From Rhodospirillales bacterium (GTDB lineage Bacteria; Pseudomonadota; Alphaproteobacteria; CACIAM-22H2): 54,137 nt of DNA. This document shows positions 33,103 through 43,100 of the stretch, one piece after another. A program made the translations under genes and the position numbers. Position 1 is the stretch's first letter, and every line of letters starts with the position of its first letter. The notes under the pieces were generated by a model that was given only the letters and a program-made list of their open reading frames with translations, did no database searches and was not told where the DNA came from. Where the stretch lies: contig JAEUKX010000019.1 of the NCBI GenBank assembly GCA_016794025.1, forward strand, positions 1-54,137. Reading direction: 5' to 3'.

Positions 33103-34365
33103 ATGCGTATCGAAGGGAAAGTCGCGGCACTCGCGGCGCTGGCGCTGGCCGGTCTGGCCACGGGCGCGCAGGCCCAGGAACTCCGCTACATGTGCTACGC
33201 CGACGCCAACGAGTGCGACGTTGCGCGCGAGCTGCTCGACCGGTTCGAGAAGGCGAATGCCGGCATCAAGGTCGTCGTCGACAAGGTCGGCTTCAATGTC
33301 ATCCGCGAGCAGCTCGAGACGCGCCTGGAAGCCGGGCAGGGCCCCGACATGGCGCGCGTGACCAATCTCGGCGGCCTCAACAAGTATTATCTCGACCTTC
33401 GCCCGATGGTCGATGCGGGCTATTGGGAAGACAATTTCGGCCAGACGCTCAACTGGATGCGCGTGGGCGCCGCCGACAAGGGTATCTACGGCTTCCTCAC
33501 GCAGCTCACCATCACCGGCCCGTTCGTCAACCGCACGATGTTCGCCGAGGCGGGCGTCGAGCTGCCGAAGGCAGGCGCCACGTGGGACGACTGGGCGGCT
33601 GCCATCAAGAAGGTGCAGGACAAGCTCGGCGTCTATTCGGGCATCGAGATGGACCGCACGGGCCACCGCTTCGCGGGTCCGGCGATGTCGTACGGCGCCA
33701 AGTATTTCGACGCGGCCGGCAAGCCCGCCGTCGTGGACGACGGCTTCAAGGCATTCTCCGAGCGCATGGTGAAGTGGCACAAGGACGGCCTGATGAAGGA
33801 GATCTGGCCGAGCGCCTCGGGCGCCCGCTGGAAGAACGCCGCCGACCAGTTCATCAACAAGGACACGGTCATGCATGTCGGCGGATCGTGGATGATCCAG
33901 CGCTACGCCGAGGTCATCGGCGACCGCTTCGACTGGGCGGCCATCCCGCAGCCCTGCGGCCCCGCGGGTTGTGCCGCGATGCCCGGCGGTGCCGCCATGG
34001 TCGGCTTCAAGGCGACCAAGCATCCCAAGGAAGTGGCCAAGGTCATGGCGTACATGGCTTCCGAGCCGGTCCTGAAGGAGTATTACGAGCGCACGCTGCA
34101 GATCCCGGCGCACAAGGGGCTCGCGGCAAAGGGGCTCGACTACGGCAAGAACGTCTCGCCGCAGGCGATCGCCGCGCTGAAGGCGTTCACCGACAACTAC
34201 GCGAAGATCCCCCCGCAGGCCCACATGCTGCAGGGTTACCAGCGCAACGTCGCGATCTTCAACGCCACGGCGAACAACGTGTCGCTCGCCATCACCGGCG
34301 GACTCACGCTCGACGAGGCGTACAAGAAGATCGGCGAGGAAGTGCGCCAGGCGGTCGGCAACTGA
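33103..34365 (+). CDS. Carbohydrate ABC transporter substrate-binding protein
   Basis: 420 residues with a strong ribosome site (GGGGGAG) before the ATG. Sec signal peptide about 1-24 (LAALALAGLATGAQAQ). Family 1 extracellular solute-binding (MalE/UgpB) fold: LLDRFEKANAGIKVVVDKV, LEAGQGPDMARVTN, GPFVNRTMFAEAGVELPKAGATWDDWAAA, VGGSWMIQRYAEV, GAAMVGFKATKHPKEVAKVM and GLTLDEAYKKIGEEV. It captures an oligosaccharide or related sugar in the periplasm for the two permeases and ATPase that follow, separated by a 19-base gap. The GH31 gene at the end of the operon suggests an alpha-linked sugar. Confidence 0.92.
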   Translation: MRIEGKVAALAALALAGLATGAQAQELRYMCYADANECDVARELLDRFEKANAGIKVVVDKVGFNVIREQLETRLEAGQGPDMARVTNLGGLNKYYLDLRPMVDAGYWEDNFGQTLNWMRVGAADKGIYGFLTQLTITGPFVNRTMFAEAGVELPKAGATWDDWAAAIKKVQDKLGVYSGIEMDRTGHRFAGPAMSYGAKYFDAAGKPAVVDDGFKAFSERMVKWHKDGLMKEIWPSASGARWKNAADQFINKDTVMHVGGSWMIQRYAEVIGDRFDWAAIPQPCGPAGCAAMPGGAAMVGFKATKHPKEVAKVMAYMASEPVLKEYYERTLQIPAHKGLAAKGLDYGKNVSPQAIAALKAFTDNYAKIPPQAHMLQGYQRNVAIFNATANNVSLAITGGLTLDEAYKKIGEEVRQAVGN

Positions 34366-34384
34366 CCGCCGCCCGGCCGCGCGC

Positions 34385-35482
34385 GTGAGCGCATCGACCG
34401 ATACCGGCTCCGCCGCGGCGTCAGGCGCCGACGGCGGGCCGGTCATGCGCTGGCTCGTCCTGCCAATGCTTGCCGCCCTCGATCCGCCGATGCGTGCAAT
34501 CCAGCGCCGCATCGGGATCGAGCGGCTGGCCTATGTCTTCCTGCTGCCGACGATGCTGATCTTCGGCCTGTTCAGTTTCCTGCCCGCCGCGCTCAACGTG
34601 TGGATCTCGTTTACCGGCGGCAGTTCGACGATCGTCTCGGCCCGCCCGTTCGTGGGCCTGCAGAACTACGAGGCGCTGCTCGCGTGCGAGTCGATCTTCG
34701 TGCCCAAGAGCTGCCCGGTCGCCGGCTTCGGCTTCTGGACGGGCATGTGGAACACGCTGACATTCGCGCTCGTCCAGGTGCCGGCGATGACCGTGGTGGC
34801 GCTGGCCACGGCGATCGTCCTCAACCGGAAGATCCGCGCGCGCGGCTTCTGGCGCGCGCTCTTCTTCTATCCCGTCATGCTGTCGCCCGTGGTCGTCGCG
34901 GTCGTGTGGGACTGGGTGCTGAAGCGCCGCGGCATCCTCAACGCGCTGCTTGCCGACCTGACGAACGCGTGGAACGGGCTGCTTGCATGGTTGCCGTTCC
35001 ATGTCGATCCGGTTGCGGCCTTCCGGCCCGTCAACTGGCTGGCCGACGCGAGCACGTCATGGCCCTTCTTCTGGGTCGTGTTCGTCTATTCCTGGTCCCA
35101 TCTGGGATTCTACATGCTGATCCTGCTCGCGGGCCTGCAGGCGATCCCCAAGGACCTGTACGAGGCGGCCGAGATGGACGGCACCCCGCCCTGGCGCGTC
35201 TTCTTGCGCATCACGCTGCCGCTGCTGATGCCCACGCTGCTGGTCGTGCTCGTGCTGTCGCTGATCCGCGCCTTCCAGGTGTTCGACGAGGTCTACGTTC
35301 TGACCGGCGGCGGGCCCGGCACGGCCACGCGCATGGTGATCCAGCACATCTACGAGACGGCCTTCGTGTCGGATGCCAAGCTCTTCGGCATCGCCGCGGC
35401 GTCCTCGGTGCTGCTCGCCTGCATCATCCTTGTCCTGACGCTGGCGCAGCTTGCCCTCTCGCGCCGGCAGGCGGGGGGCTAG
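34385..35482 (+). CDS. Carbohydrate ABC transporter permease (MalF/UgpA type)
   Basis: 365 residues starting at GTG 34385. Six or so membrane segments (AYVFLLPTMLIFGLFSFLPA, then TLTFALVQVPAMTVVALATAIV, LFFYPVMLSPVVVAVVWDWV and so on). The EAA loop is AAEMDGTPPWRVFLRITLPLLMP (EAAxxDGAxxxxxFxxIxLP type). The N-terminal 50 residues are longer than usual and start with a basic/hydrophobic segment before the first helix. A gap of one base separates it from the next permease. Forms a heterodimeric sugar channel. Confidence 0.92.
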   Translation: MSASTDTGSAAASGADGGPVMRWLVLPMLAALDPPMRAIQRRIGIERLAYVFLLPTMLIFGLFSFLPAALNVWISFTGGSSTIVSARPFVGLQNYEALLACESIFVPKSCPVAGFGFWTGMWNTLTFALVQVPAMTVVALATAIVLNRKIRARGFWRALFFYPVMLSPVVVAVVWDWVLKRRGILNALLADLTNAWNGLLAWLPFHVDPVAAFRPVNWLADASTSWPFFWVVFVYSWSHLGFYMLILLAGLQAIPKDLYEAAEMDGTPPWRVFLRITLPLLMPTLLVVLVLSLIRAFQVFDEVYVLTGGGPGTATRMVIQHIYETAFVSDAKLFGIAAASSVLLACIILVLTLAQLALSRRQAGG

Positions 35483-35483
35483 C

Positions 35484-36554
35484 ATGGGGGCCGCGATCCG
35501 CTTCCTGACCCGCACGCGCGAGCCCGGCCGCCTCGGGTGGACGGACATTCTCGCCTATGCCTATCTCGTGCTCGGCGTGGTGCTGATCCTCGCGCCGGTG
35601 CTGTGGCTGTTCGTCTCGTCGTTCAAGTCGCAACGCGCCCTCATCGAAAGCGATCCGCGCTTCCTGCCCTACGAGCAGGTGACGGTCACGCTGCCGGGTT
35701 CGACGCGCCCCTCCGGCCTCGTCGAGTGGACGGCCCCCGACGGGAACCGGCGCGTCCTCGTCCAGATCCGCCCCTCGGGCACGGACCTCGTCGTGGCCGA
35801 TCCCGCGAAACCCGACGAGACGTTCGCCGTGCCGCGGCGCGAGACGCGGCCGCACGAGCGCGTGCGTGCGCGCGTCGAGAACTATGTCGAGCCGACGCTG
35901 CAGGGCGGGCGGACGGGCACGTTCCAGTTCCCGCGCTATTTCGCGAACTCCGCCTTCGTCACGATCCTCGCCACGCTCATCACGCTGACGATCAGCTCGA
36001 TGGCGGCCTTCGCGCTGTCGAAGTACCGCTTCCGCGGGCGCGACACGTTCATGTTCCTCATCGTCGCCACGCTGCTGATGCCGGCGACCGTCATCCTCGT
36101 TCCGCTGTTCGTCGTGGTGAAGAATTTCGGCATGCTCGATTCGCTGTGGGGCGTGATCATTCCGGGGGCCGCGACGCCCACGGGCGTCTTCCTGCTGCGC
36201 CAGTACATGCTGACGATCCCCGACGAGCTGATCGAGGCGGCGCGCATGGACGCGGCCTCGGAATGGAAGATCTACTACCGGATCGTGCTGCCGCTGGCGC
36301 TGCCCGCGCTTGCCGTGCTTGCGATCCTGTCGATCATCTGGCGCTGGAACGACTTCCTGTGGCCGCTCGTCGTGCTGACGCGCTCGGAGACCTTCACGCT
36401 CCAGCTCGGCCTGTCGTCCTTCAAGGGCGAAATGAACGACGCGACGCACTACCTGCTGGCGATGACTGTGCTCACGCTGCTGCCCGTGACATTCGTCTTC
36501 GCGTTCCTGCAGAAATACATCACCACCGGCATTGCAAACACGGGCATGAAATAG
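35484..36554 (+). CDS. Carbohydrate ABC transporter permease (MalG/UgpE type) with periplasmic insertion
   Basis: 356 residues from ATG 35484, with GGGGGG as ribosome site. Core matches MalG permeases: first helix about 20-46 (AYAYLVLGVVLILAPVLWLF), SFKSQRALIESDPRFLP, then ENYVEPTL...FPRYFANSAF, later helices, and EAA loop AARMDAASEWKIYYRIVLPLALP. Residues about 64-132 form an extra roughly 70-residue beta-rich segment (EWTAPDGNRRVLVQIRPSG, VVADPAKPDETFAV) between SFK and the usual ENY block. That puts it in the periplasm, where it could contact the binding protein. Usual family length is about 280, so the extra is real. Confidence 0.92.
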   Translation: MGAAIRFLTRTREPGRLGWTDILAYAYLVLGVVLILAPVLWLFVSSFKSQRALIESDPRFLPYEQVTVTLPGSTRPSGLVEWTAPDGNRRVLVQIRPSGTDLVVADPAKPDETFAVPRRETRPHERVRARVENYVEPTLQGGRTGTFQFPRYFANSAFVTILATLITLTISSMAAFALSKYRFRGRDTFMFLIVATLLMPATVILVPLFVVVKNFGMLDSLWGVIIPGAATPTGVFLLRQYMLTIPDELIEAARMDAASEWKIYYRIVLPLALPALAVLAILSIIWRWNDFLWPLVVLTRSETFTLQLGLSSFKGEMNDATHYLLAMTVLTLLPVTFVFAFLQKYITTGIANTGMK

Positions 36555-36556
36555 CC

Positions 36557-37663
36557 ATGGCGACGCTCGATCTCGTCGGCGTAAGGAAATCGTTCGGCCC
36601 GACGGACGTCATACACGGCGTCGACCTGTCGATCGCGCACGGGGAATTCTGCGTGTTCGTCGGCCCGTCGGGTTGCGGCAAGTCGACGCTGCTGCGGATG
36701 ATCGCGGGGCTGGAGTCGGTCACGGCGGGCGAACTTCGCATCGACGGCCAGCGCGTCAACGAACTGGGTGCGGCCGAGCGCGGGCTCGCGATGGTCTTCC
36801 AGTCGTACGCGCTCTACCCGCACATGAGCGTGCGCCAGAACCTGTCTTTCGGGCTGGAGAACATGCGTGTCGCGAAGGCGGAGATCGACCGCCGCGTGGC
36901 GGAGGCGGCGCGCATGCTGCGGCTGGAGGCCTATCTCGACCGGCGGCCCGGCGCGCTGTCGGGCGGCCAGCGCCAGCGCGTGGCGATCGGGCGCGCGGTC
37001 GTGCGCGAGCCGCGGATCTTCCTTTTCGACGAACCGCTCTCGAATCTCGACGCGGAGCTGCGCGTGCGCATGCGCGCCGAGCTGGGCGCGCTCCACGACC
37101 GGCTCGGCAACACGATGATCTATGTCACGCACGACCAGGTCGAGGCGATGACGCTCGCCGACCGCATCGCGGTGCTGCGCGACGGAAGGTGCGAGCAGTT
37201 CGACCGGCCGCTCGAGCTCTACAACGCGCCCGCCAACATTTTCGTGGCCGGCTTCATCGGCAGCCCGCGCATGAACTTCCTGCCCGCGCGGGTCGGGAAG
37301 CGCGAGGGCGCCGCGGCAACACTGGCGCTGGCCGCCGGCGGGCAGGTGCGCGTCGACGGGCTGGCCGGTCCGGCGGCCGAAGGGGCCGAGGTCACTTTCG
37401 GCGTGCGGCCCGAACACGTCCAGCTTGTCGCGGCGGGCGCGGGGGAGATCGACCTGCGCGTGAGCCTGACCGAACAGCTCGGCGGCGAGTCCTACGTCTA
37501 TGGCACCATCGGCGACGGCCACGAGATGACCGCACGGCTGCAGGGCCAGACGCGCGTGCGCGCGGGCGAAAGCGTCGGGCTGTCGCTTTCCCGATCGACG
37601 GCAACCTATCTCTTCGACAAGGACGGGCGCGCGCTCAAGCGTGGCGTGGCGGAAGCACGATGA
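36557..37663 (+). CDS. Carbohydrate ABC transporter ATP-binding protein (MalK/UgpC type)
   Basis: 368 residues. Walker A GPSGCGKSTLLRMIAGLE, Q-loop FQSYALYPHMSV, signature ALSGGQRQRVAIGRAVVRE, Walker B IFLFDEPLSNLDAELR, H-loop YVTHDQVEAMTLADRI. The C-terminal OB-type regulatory domain (about 235-368: FIGSPRMNFLPARV, FGVRPEHVQL) is typical of MalK/UgpC and can bind regulators. It overlaps the GH31 start by ATGA. Cytoplasmic motor of the sugar importer. Confidence 0.95.
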   Translation: MATLDLVGVRKSFGPTDVIHGVDLSIAHGEFCVFVGPSGCGKSTLLRMIAGLESVTAGELRIDGQRVNELGAAERGLAMVFQSYALYPHMSVRQNLSFGLENMRVAKAEIDRRVAEAARMLRLEAYLDRRPGALSGGQRQRVAIGRAVVREPRIFLFDEPLSNLDAELRVRMRAELGALHDRLGNTMIYVTHDQVEAMTLADRIAVLRDGRCEQFDRPLELYNAPANIFVAGFIGSPRMNFLPARVGKREGAAATLALAAGGQVRVDGLAGPAAEGAEVTFGVRPEHVQLVAAGAGEIDLRVSLTEQLGGESYVYGTIGDGHEMTARLQGQTRVRAGESVGLSLSRSTATYLFDKDGRALKRGVAEAR

Positions 37664-40008
37664 TCGAATTCAATAAGGTCGGCCCGGCGCAACTCGCCGG
37701 CCATGCGGCGACGTTTGCACTTGAAGACGGCCATTCGCTGCGCGTGGCGATCCTGTCGGGCGATCTCGCGCGCGTCAGCCTCGTGCCCGCGTCGGGCCAT
37801 CCGGTCGACCGCACCTGGATGGTGGCGCCGGACGGCGACGTGCCGCACGAGGGCCGCAGCCGGGCGAACGATGCCGGGTTTGCCTGTCCGGCAGCCACAC
37901 TCGGCACGGAGGATGGCGCGCAGGTCGTGGCGGCCGGCGACATCCGCGTGCGCGTTCTGGCCGAGCCGATGCGTCTCGTGTTCGAGCGGCGCGGCGCCGA
38001 CGGAAAGTTCCATCCCGTGCTGTCCGACCGCGAGAGCGCGGCCTATGTGCGCGCCGACGAGGGCCGCAAGCTGCGCCACTACCAGACGCGCGATACGGCC
38101 GAACGCTATTACGGCCTTGGCGACAAGACGGGCCCGCTGGATCGCGCGGGACGGCGCTTCCGGTGCCTGCAGCTCGATGCGCTGGGCTACGACGCCGAGA
38201 TCGGCGACCCGCTCTACAAGCACGTGCCGTTCTTCGTGGTGCGAAATCCCGACGCGAGCGTGGCGGGGCTTTTCTACGATACGCTGGCGCCTGTCACGGT
38301 CGATCTGGGATGCGAGCGTTCGAACTATCACGGCATCTACCGTCATGTCGAAGTCGAGCAGGGCGCGCTCGATTTCTACGTCCTGTTCGGTTCGCGCATT
38401 TCCGACATCGTGGAAGGGTTCGCGCGACTTACGGGCCTGCCCTGCCTGCCGCCGCGCTGGAGCTTCGGCTTCGCCTTCACCTCGATGCATCACGCCGATG
38501 ATGCGAACGCGCAGGCGAAGATCGCCGGATTCGCCGACCGCTGCCGGGCCGAGCGCATCCCGATCAGTTCGATCCATTTCGGTTCCGGCTATTCGAGCCG
38601 CGGCAAGCGGCGCTACGTCTACACCTGGAACCGCGACAAGTTCCCCGATCCGCAGGCCCTGTTCGCCAAGCTCAGGGGCATGGAGCTGAAGACCGTCGCC
38701 AACCTGAAGCCCGTGCTGATCGACGACCACCCGGCCTATGCCGGCATCGCCGCGCAGAAGGGCTTCCTCGAGCGGCGCGACGGCGGCCCGGTTGTCGAGC
38801 AGTTCTGGGACGGGCATGGCAGCTTCCTCGACTTCACCAATGCCGCGACGGCGGCGTGGTGGCGCGAGGGCCTGTCGCGCCAGATCCTCGATGTCGGCTT
38901 CGATGCGGGCTGGAACGACAACAACGAATACGAGGCGTGGCGCGACGGTTCGCTCTCGCACGGCCACGGCCGCGCGATCCCCGTGCATGCCTCGCGCCCG
39001 CTGCATGCGCTGCTGATGACGCGTGCGACCTGGGAAGAGACGAAGCGGCGCAATCCCGCAAAGCGGCCCTTCACGATCACGCGCGCGGGCCCGCCGGGCA
39101 TCCAGCGCTATGCCGAGACATGGTCGGGCGACAATTTCACGTCCTGGCACACGCTCAAATGGAACCTGCGCAACGGCCTGTCGATGGCCCTTTCGGCAAT
39201 GGCCAAGGTCGGCCACGACATCGGCGGTTTCGCGGGGCCGCAGCCGGACCCGGAACTGCTGTGCCGCTGGGTCGAGATGATGGCGCTGCATCCGCGCGCG
39301 GTGATGAATTCGTGGAAGCCGCCCGTAGGCGCCGCGACCGAGCCGTGGACGCATGCTTCCGTGCTCGACGCGATCCGGTCCGCCCTCGAGCTGCGCTATC
39401 GCCTGCTGCCGACGATGTATACCCACGCGTATCTCGCGCACACGAAGGGCACGCCGCCGATCGCACCGCTTTTCTTCCACTACGATCAGGACCCGACGTG
39501 CTTCGCCGACCACGATTCCTTCCTGATCGGGCCCGATCTTCTGGCCGCCCCGGTCGTCGAGCCGGGCGCGCGGCGGCGCAGCGTCTACCTGCCGGTCGGG
39601 CCGGAAGGCTGGATCGACTTCCACACCGGCGCGGTATATCCGGCCGGCACGACTGTCGAGGTCGACGCCCCGCTCGGGCGGCCGCCGCTGTTCGTGCGCA
39701 TCGGGGCCGCGCTCGTCCTGACGGGCACCGAGATACCGCTTGTCCGGCCGCACGATGCGCCGGCCCGCACGCTGTTCCTGGCACCGGGCGCAGGGCGTGG
39801 CAGCGGGGCAAGTCTGCATTTCGAGGACGACGGCGAAAGCTGGAGTCTTGCCACCGGCGACCATTTCACGGGCCAGGTCCGTCTGGACTGGTCGCCCACC
39901 GAGATCGGCGTCGCGATCGAGCGGACCGCCGGGCGCCGGGACATCAAGATTGCCGAGTTCATCCTCGAATGCCCAAATCGCGGTAACCGGACACCCGTAT
40001 TTCGATAA
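37660..40008 (+). CDS. Glycoside hydrolase family 31 alpha-glycosidase
   Basis: 782 residues. No signal peptide, so cytoplasmic. The N-terminal beta domain is followed by the barrel: ERYYGLGDKTGPLDRAGRRF, YKHVPFFVVRNP, GLPCLPPRWSFGFAFTSM, then the catalytic nucleophile D420 in GWNDNNEYEAW (GH31 WxDMNE signature) and acid/base D491 in WSGDNFTSW. C-terminal region DDGESWSL and others complete the fold. GH31 enzymes cleave alpha-glucosides, alpha-xylosides or sulfoquinovosides; specificity is unknown. It is translationally coupled (ATGA) to the ABC ATPase, arguing that the imported sugar is hydrolysed by this enzyme. The last ten residues before TAA 40008 are unusually basic and polar, but the length is normal. 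Confidence 0.93.
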   Translation: MIEFNKVGPAQLAGHAATFALEDGHSLRVAILSGDLARVSLVPASGHPVDRTWMVAPDGDVPHEGRSRANDAGFACPAATLGTEDGAQVVAAGDIRVRVLAEPMRLVFERRGADGKFHPVLSDRESAAYVRADEGRKLRHYQTRDTAERYYGLGDKTGPLDRAGRRFRCLQLDALGYDAEIGDPLYKHVPFFVVRNPDASVAGLFYDTLAPVTVDLGCERSNYHGIYRHVEVEQGALDFYVLFGSRISDIVEGFARLTGLPCLPPRWSFGFAFTSMHHADDANAQAKIAGFADRCRAERIPISSIHFGSGYSSRGKRRYVYTWNRDKFPDPQALFAKLRGMELKTVANLKPVLIDDHPAYAGIAAQKGFLERRDGGPVVEQFWDGHGSFLDFTNAATAAWWREGLSRQILDVGFDAGWNDNNEYEAWRDGSLSHGHGRAIPVHASRPLHALLMTRATWEETKRRNPAKRPFTITRAGPPGIQRYAETWSGDNFTSWHTLKWNLRNGLSMALSAMAKVGHDIGGFAGPQPDPELLCRWVEMMALHPRAVMNSWKPPVGAATEPWTHASVLDAIRSALELRYRLLPTMYTHAYLAHTKGTPPIAPLFFHYDQDPTCFADHDSFLIGPDLLAAPVVEPGARRRSVYLPVGPEGWIDFHTGAVYPAGTTVEVDAPLGRPPLFVRIGAALVLTGTEIPLVRPHDAPARTLFLAPGAGRGSGASLHFEDDGESWSLATGDHFTGQVRLDWSPTEIGVAIERTAGRRDIKIAEFILECPNRGNRTPVFR

Positions 40009-40054
40009 GTTATGCAAATAGTTTGAATATTTTGGGTCGACGGCCAGAGAGCAT

Positions 40055-40083
40055 TTGGCAGCCGGACTGCTCGCAATTAGAAT
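40055..40083 (+). promoter_or_regulatory. Sigma-70 type promoter of the TpsA adhesin gene
   Basis: TTGGCA (40055-40060) and TAGAAT (40078-40083) with exactly 17 bases between, five of six matches in each element. It sits in the AT-rich 147-base gap after the GH31 gene, giving a predicted transcript start near 40090 and a leader of about 65 bases that contains a hairpin. Confidence 0.62.
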
Positions 40084-40104
40084 TTTCAATGTAAAATTTG
40101 CGTA

Positions 40105-40129
40105 CCCCGCCGCGATGTCGCGGCCGGGG
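40105..40129 (+). other. Hairpin in the leader of the TpsA mRNA
   Basis: CCCCG-CCGCGA (40105-40115) pairs with TCGCGG-(C)-CGGGG (40118-40129), an 11-base GC stem with one bulged C and a 2-base loop (in practice a larger loop). It lies between the promoter and the ribosome site at about 40141. It could stabilise or control the very long mRNA; alternatively it may serve as a terminator for the GH31 operon, but no T-tract follows. Confidence 0.5.
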
Positions 40130-40155
40130 CACAGGTTGCTGGAGTGCAAGGCCAG

Positions 40156-43100
40156 ATGTCTGACGCGTCGCGTGCGAAGAATCGCCGTGCGCAGGACCGT
40201 CGGCGGATCCGCTGGGGGCGGGCCCGCCTGCGGCGCCTCGGGCTCGGCTGGCCGCTGGCCGTCGCGCTCGGCGGGCTCGCGGCACCTGCCTTCGCGCAGA
40301 CGCTTCCGCAGGGTGGCACGGTCGTCGGCGGCTCGGGCTCGATCGAGCAGCTCAGCTCGACGCTTCTCCAGATCCAGCAGAATTCCCAGCAGCTCGCGAT
40401 CGACTGGCAGAGCTTCAATGTCGGCGCCGGCAGCATCGTGCGTTTCCTGCAGCCGGGCGCCGACTCGATCGCACTCAACCGCGTCATCGGCTCCGACCCC
40501 TCGCAGATCTTCGGCCAGATCCAGGCGAACGGCCGCGTCGTCATCCTCAATCCCAACGGCATCTATTTCGGCGCCTCGAGCCGCGTCGACGTCTCGGGTC
40601 TCGTCGCGACGACCGCGAACATCCGTACCGAAGACTTCATGGCCGGCCGCCTGCTGTTCGACCAGGCCTCGGCCAATGCCGACGCGCGCGTGGTCAACGA
40701 GGGCATCGTTTCGGTCGCCGACGGCGGCTTCGCGGTGCTTGCTGCGGCGGGTGTCGCGAACACGGGCCGCATCGTGGCGGCCGGCGGCAATGTCGTCCTT
40801 GCCGGCACGAAGACCTTCACCATCGATTTCCACGGCGACGGTCTGCTGAGCTTCGCGGCGACGGGGCTCGTCGAGCAGGCGCCGTCGGGCGCCACGGCTC
40901 TCGTCGAGAACTCGGGCGTGATCGAGGTTCCCGGCGGCCGCGTGCTGATGACGGCGCGCGCCGCGCGCGACGTGCTCGACAACGTCATCAACACCACGGG
41001 CATCGTCGTTGCGACGAGCGCGCAGATGGTCAACGGCGAGATCGTCATCGACGGCGGCACTGCCGGCGCCGTCAACGTGGCGGGCACGCTCGACGCTTCC
41101 GGCCGGGGTGCCGGCCAGACCGGCGGCACGGTCAAGGTCCTCGGCGAGACGGTCAACCTGAACGCCGGCGCCGCGATCGACGTGGCGGGCGATGCCGGCG
41201 GCGGCACGGCGCTTGTCGGCGGCAACTTCCGCGGCCAGGGGCCGGAGCCCAACGCGAAAATCGTCTACATGGACGCCGCCGCGGTGATCGACGCCAGCAC
41301 CGTGACGTCGGGCAACGGCGGCAAGGTCGCGCTGTGGGCCGACGACACGGCAAGCGTATCGGGGCGCATCCTTGCGCGTGGCGGCACCACCGGCGGCGAC
41401 GGCGGCCAGATCGAGACGTCGGGCAAGAGCCGCATCTCGTTCGGCGACACGTTCGCGGTCGACACGCTTGCACCCTTCGGCAAGGCCGGCACGCTGCTGA
41501 TCGACCCGACCGACTTCGTCATCCAGACCGCTGGCGGCGACATGACGCCGGCCGTGCTGATCGGGCTGCTTGCCGCGTCCAACGTGACGATCGATTCGAC
41601 GTCCGGCGGCGGCGGTACCACCGGCACGATCTACGTGAACAACGCGATCGCGAACACGGCCGCCGCCGCACGTTCGCTGACGCTCAACGCGGTCGGCGAC
41701 ATCCAGATCTCGGCGGGTATCTCCTCTTCGATCGCGGCCCTCGACCTCAACCTGCAGGCCGGCGGCAACGTCATCGTTGGCGCGGCAGTCACGACGCTCA
41801 ACGGCAATCTCGTGACGACCGGCTACAACGGCGCAGGATCGGCAGGCACGTTCACAAGCAGCGCCGCCATCGACGTGGGCTCGGGCAATTTCACGCTCAA
41901 CCAGACCGGTGCGGTCTCCATCGGCGGGAATGTCACGTCGACGGGCACCGTCACGCTCAACGCCGATGGTGCCGTCACGCAATCGGCGGCGTACTTCTCG
42001 GGCCCTGCCAGCCTCGTCATCGGCGGCACGGGATCGGTGGCACTGACCGATCCGACAAATGCCTTCGGCAGCATCACGCTCAACCGCACCGGTACGTCGA
42101 CGAATGTCGACATCGTGACCTCGATCTCGCCCAGCTTGCAGGCCTCGACACTGGGCACGGGTACGTTCTCGATTTCCGGCGTCGGCTTCACGCAGGCCGG
42201 ATCGATCGCGCAGGACGCCGCCGGCGGCACGGTCACCATCGACGGCAATGCCGGCAGCGTCACGCTCTCGAGCATCAACACGTTCACCGGCGATCTCGTC
42301 GTCAATGGCGGCCAGATCACGGTCTCGGCCGCGCAGAACTTCTCGCGCGCAGCGCCGCAGTCGGCGACCTTCACGGCCGGCACGACGATCGGCACCTCCG
42401 CGGCGATCACCGCCATCGGCGCGGGCCCCCTCAATATCGCCTTCGATGCCGGCACGCAGCTGTCGATCTGGGGTGACGTCACGACCAACGGCGGCACCAT
42501 CACCGCGTGGGGCAACGCGCCGGGCGGCGATCCGAATGCCGGCAGCAGCGTCGCCAATACCAAGGGTGTGTGGATTCAGGGCGCCACGCTAGATGCGGGC
42601 GGCGCCAACATCGATATCGCCGGCCGGGGCGGCAACAGCGACTACAACTACGGCATCTATGTCACGGGCACCTCGACGGTGCAGACTGCCGGCGCAGGCG
42701 GAATCACGATGCTCGGGCGCGGCGGCGCGGGCGGCACGACCGACCTTGCCGGCATCGTCATCGATGGCGCATCGGTCGTCTCCACGCAGAACGGCACGCT
42801 GTCGCTGACGGGCACGGGCACGGCCGGCACGAGCGGCTTCAACTACGGCGTCTATGTCTCGGGCAGTGCCGGCGATACGACCGTCACTTCCACGGGTTCG
42901 GGCGCGATCGTCGTCTCCGGCTTCGGCGGCAACTACGCCAACAGCGACTCGATCCACTTCACGGGCGCCACGCTGGAATCGACCGGCGGCGGCTCGATCC
43001 AGCTGACGGGCACGCTTCCGGCGGGTGCCAGCAATAGCGTGCACATCGCCTCCGGAAACTTCGTCTCGACCAACGGTGCAGGCAACATCGCCATCTCGGG

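Noticed and set aside
37606..41982. Antisense open frame of 1458 codons spanning GH31 and the adhesin start
   Set aside because: It crosses the intergenic promoter region and gives no recognisable domain; stop-free antisense frames are expected at this GC content.
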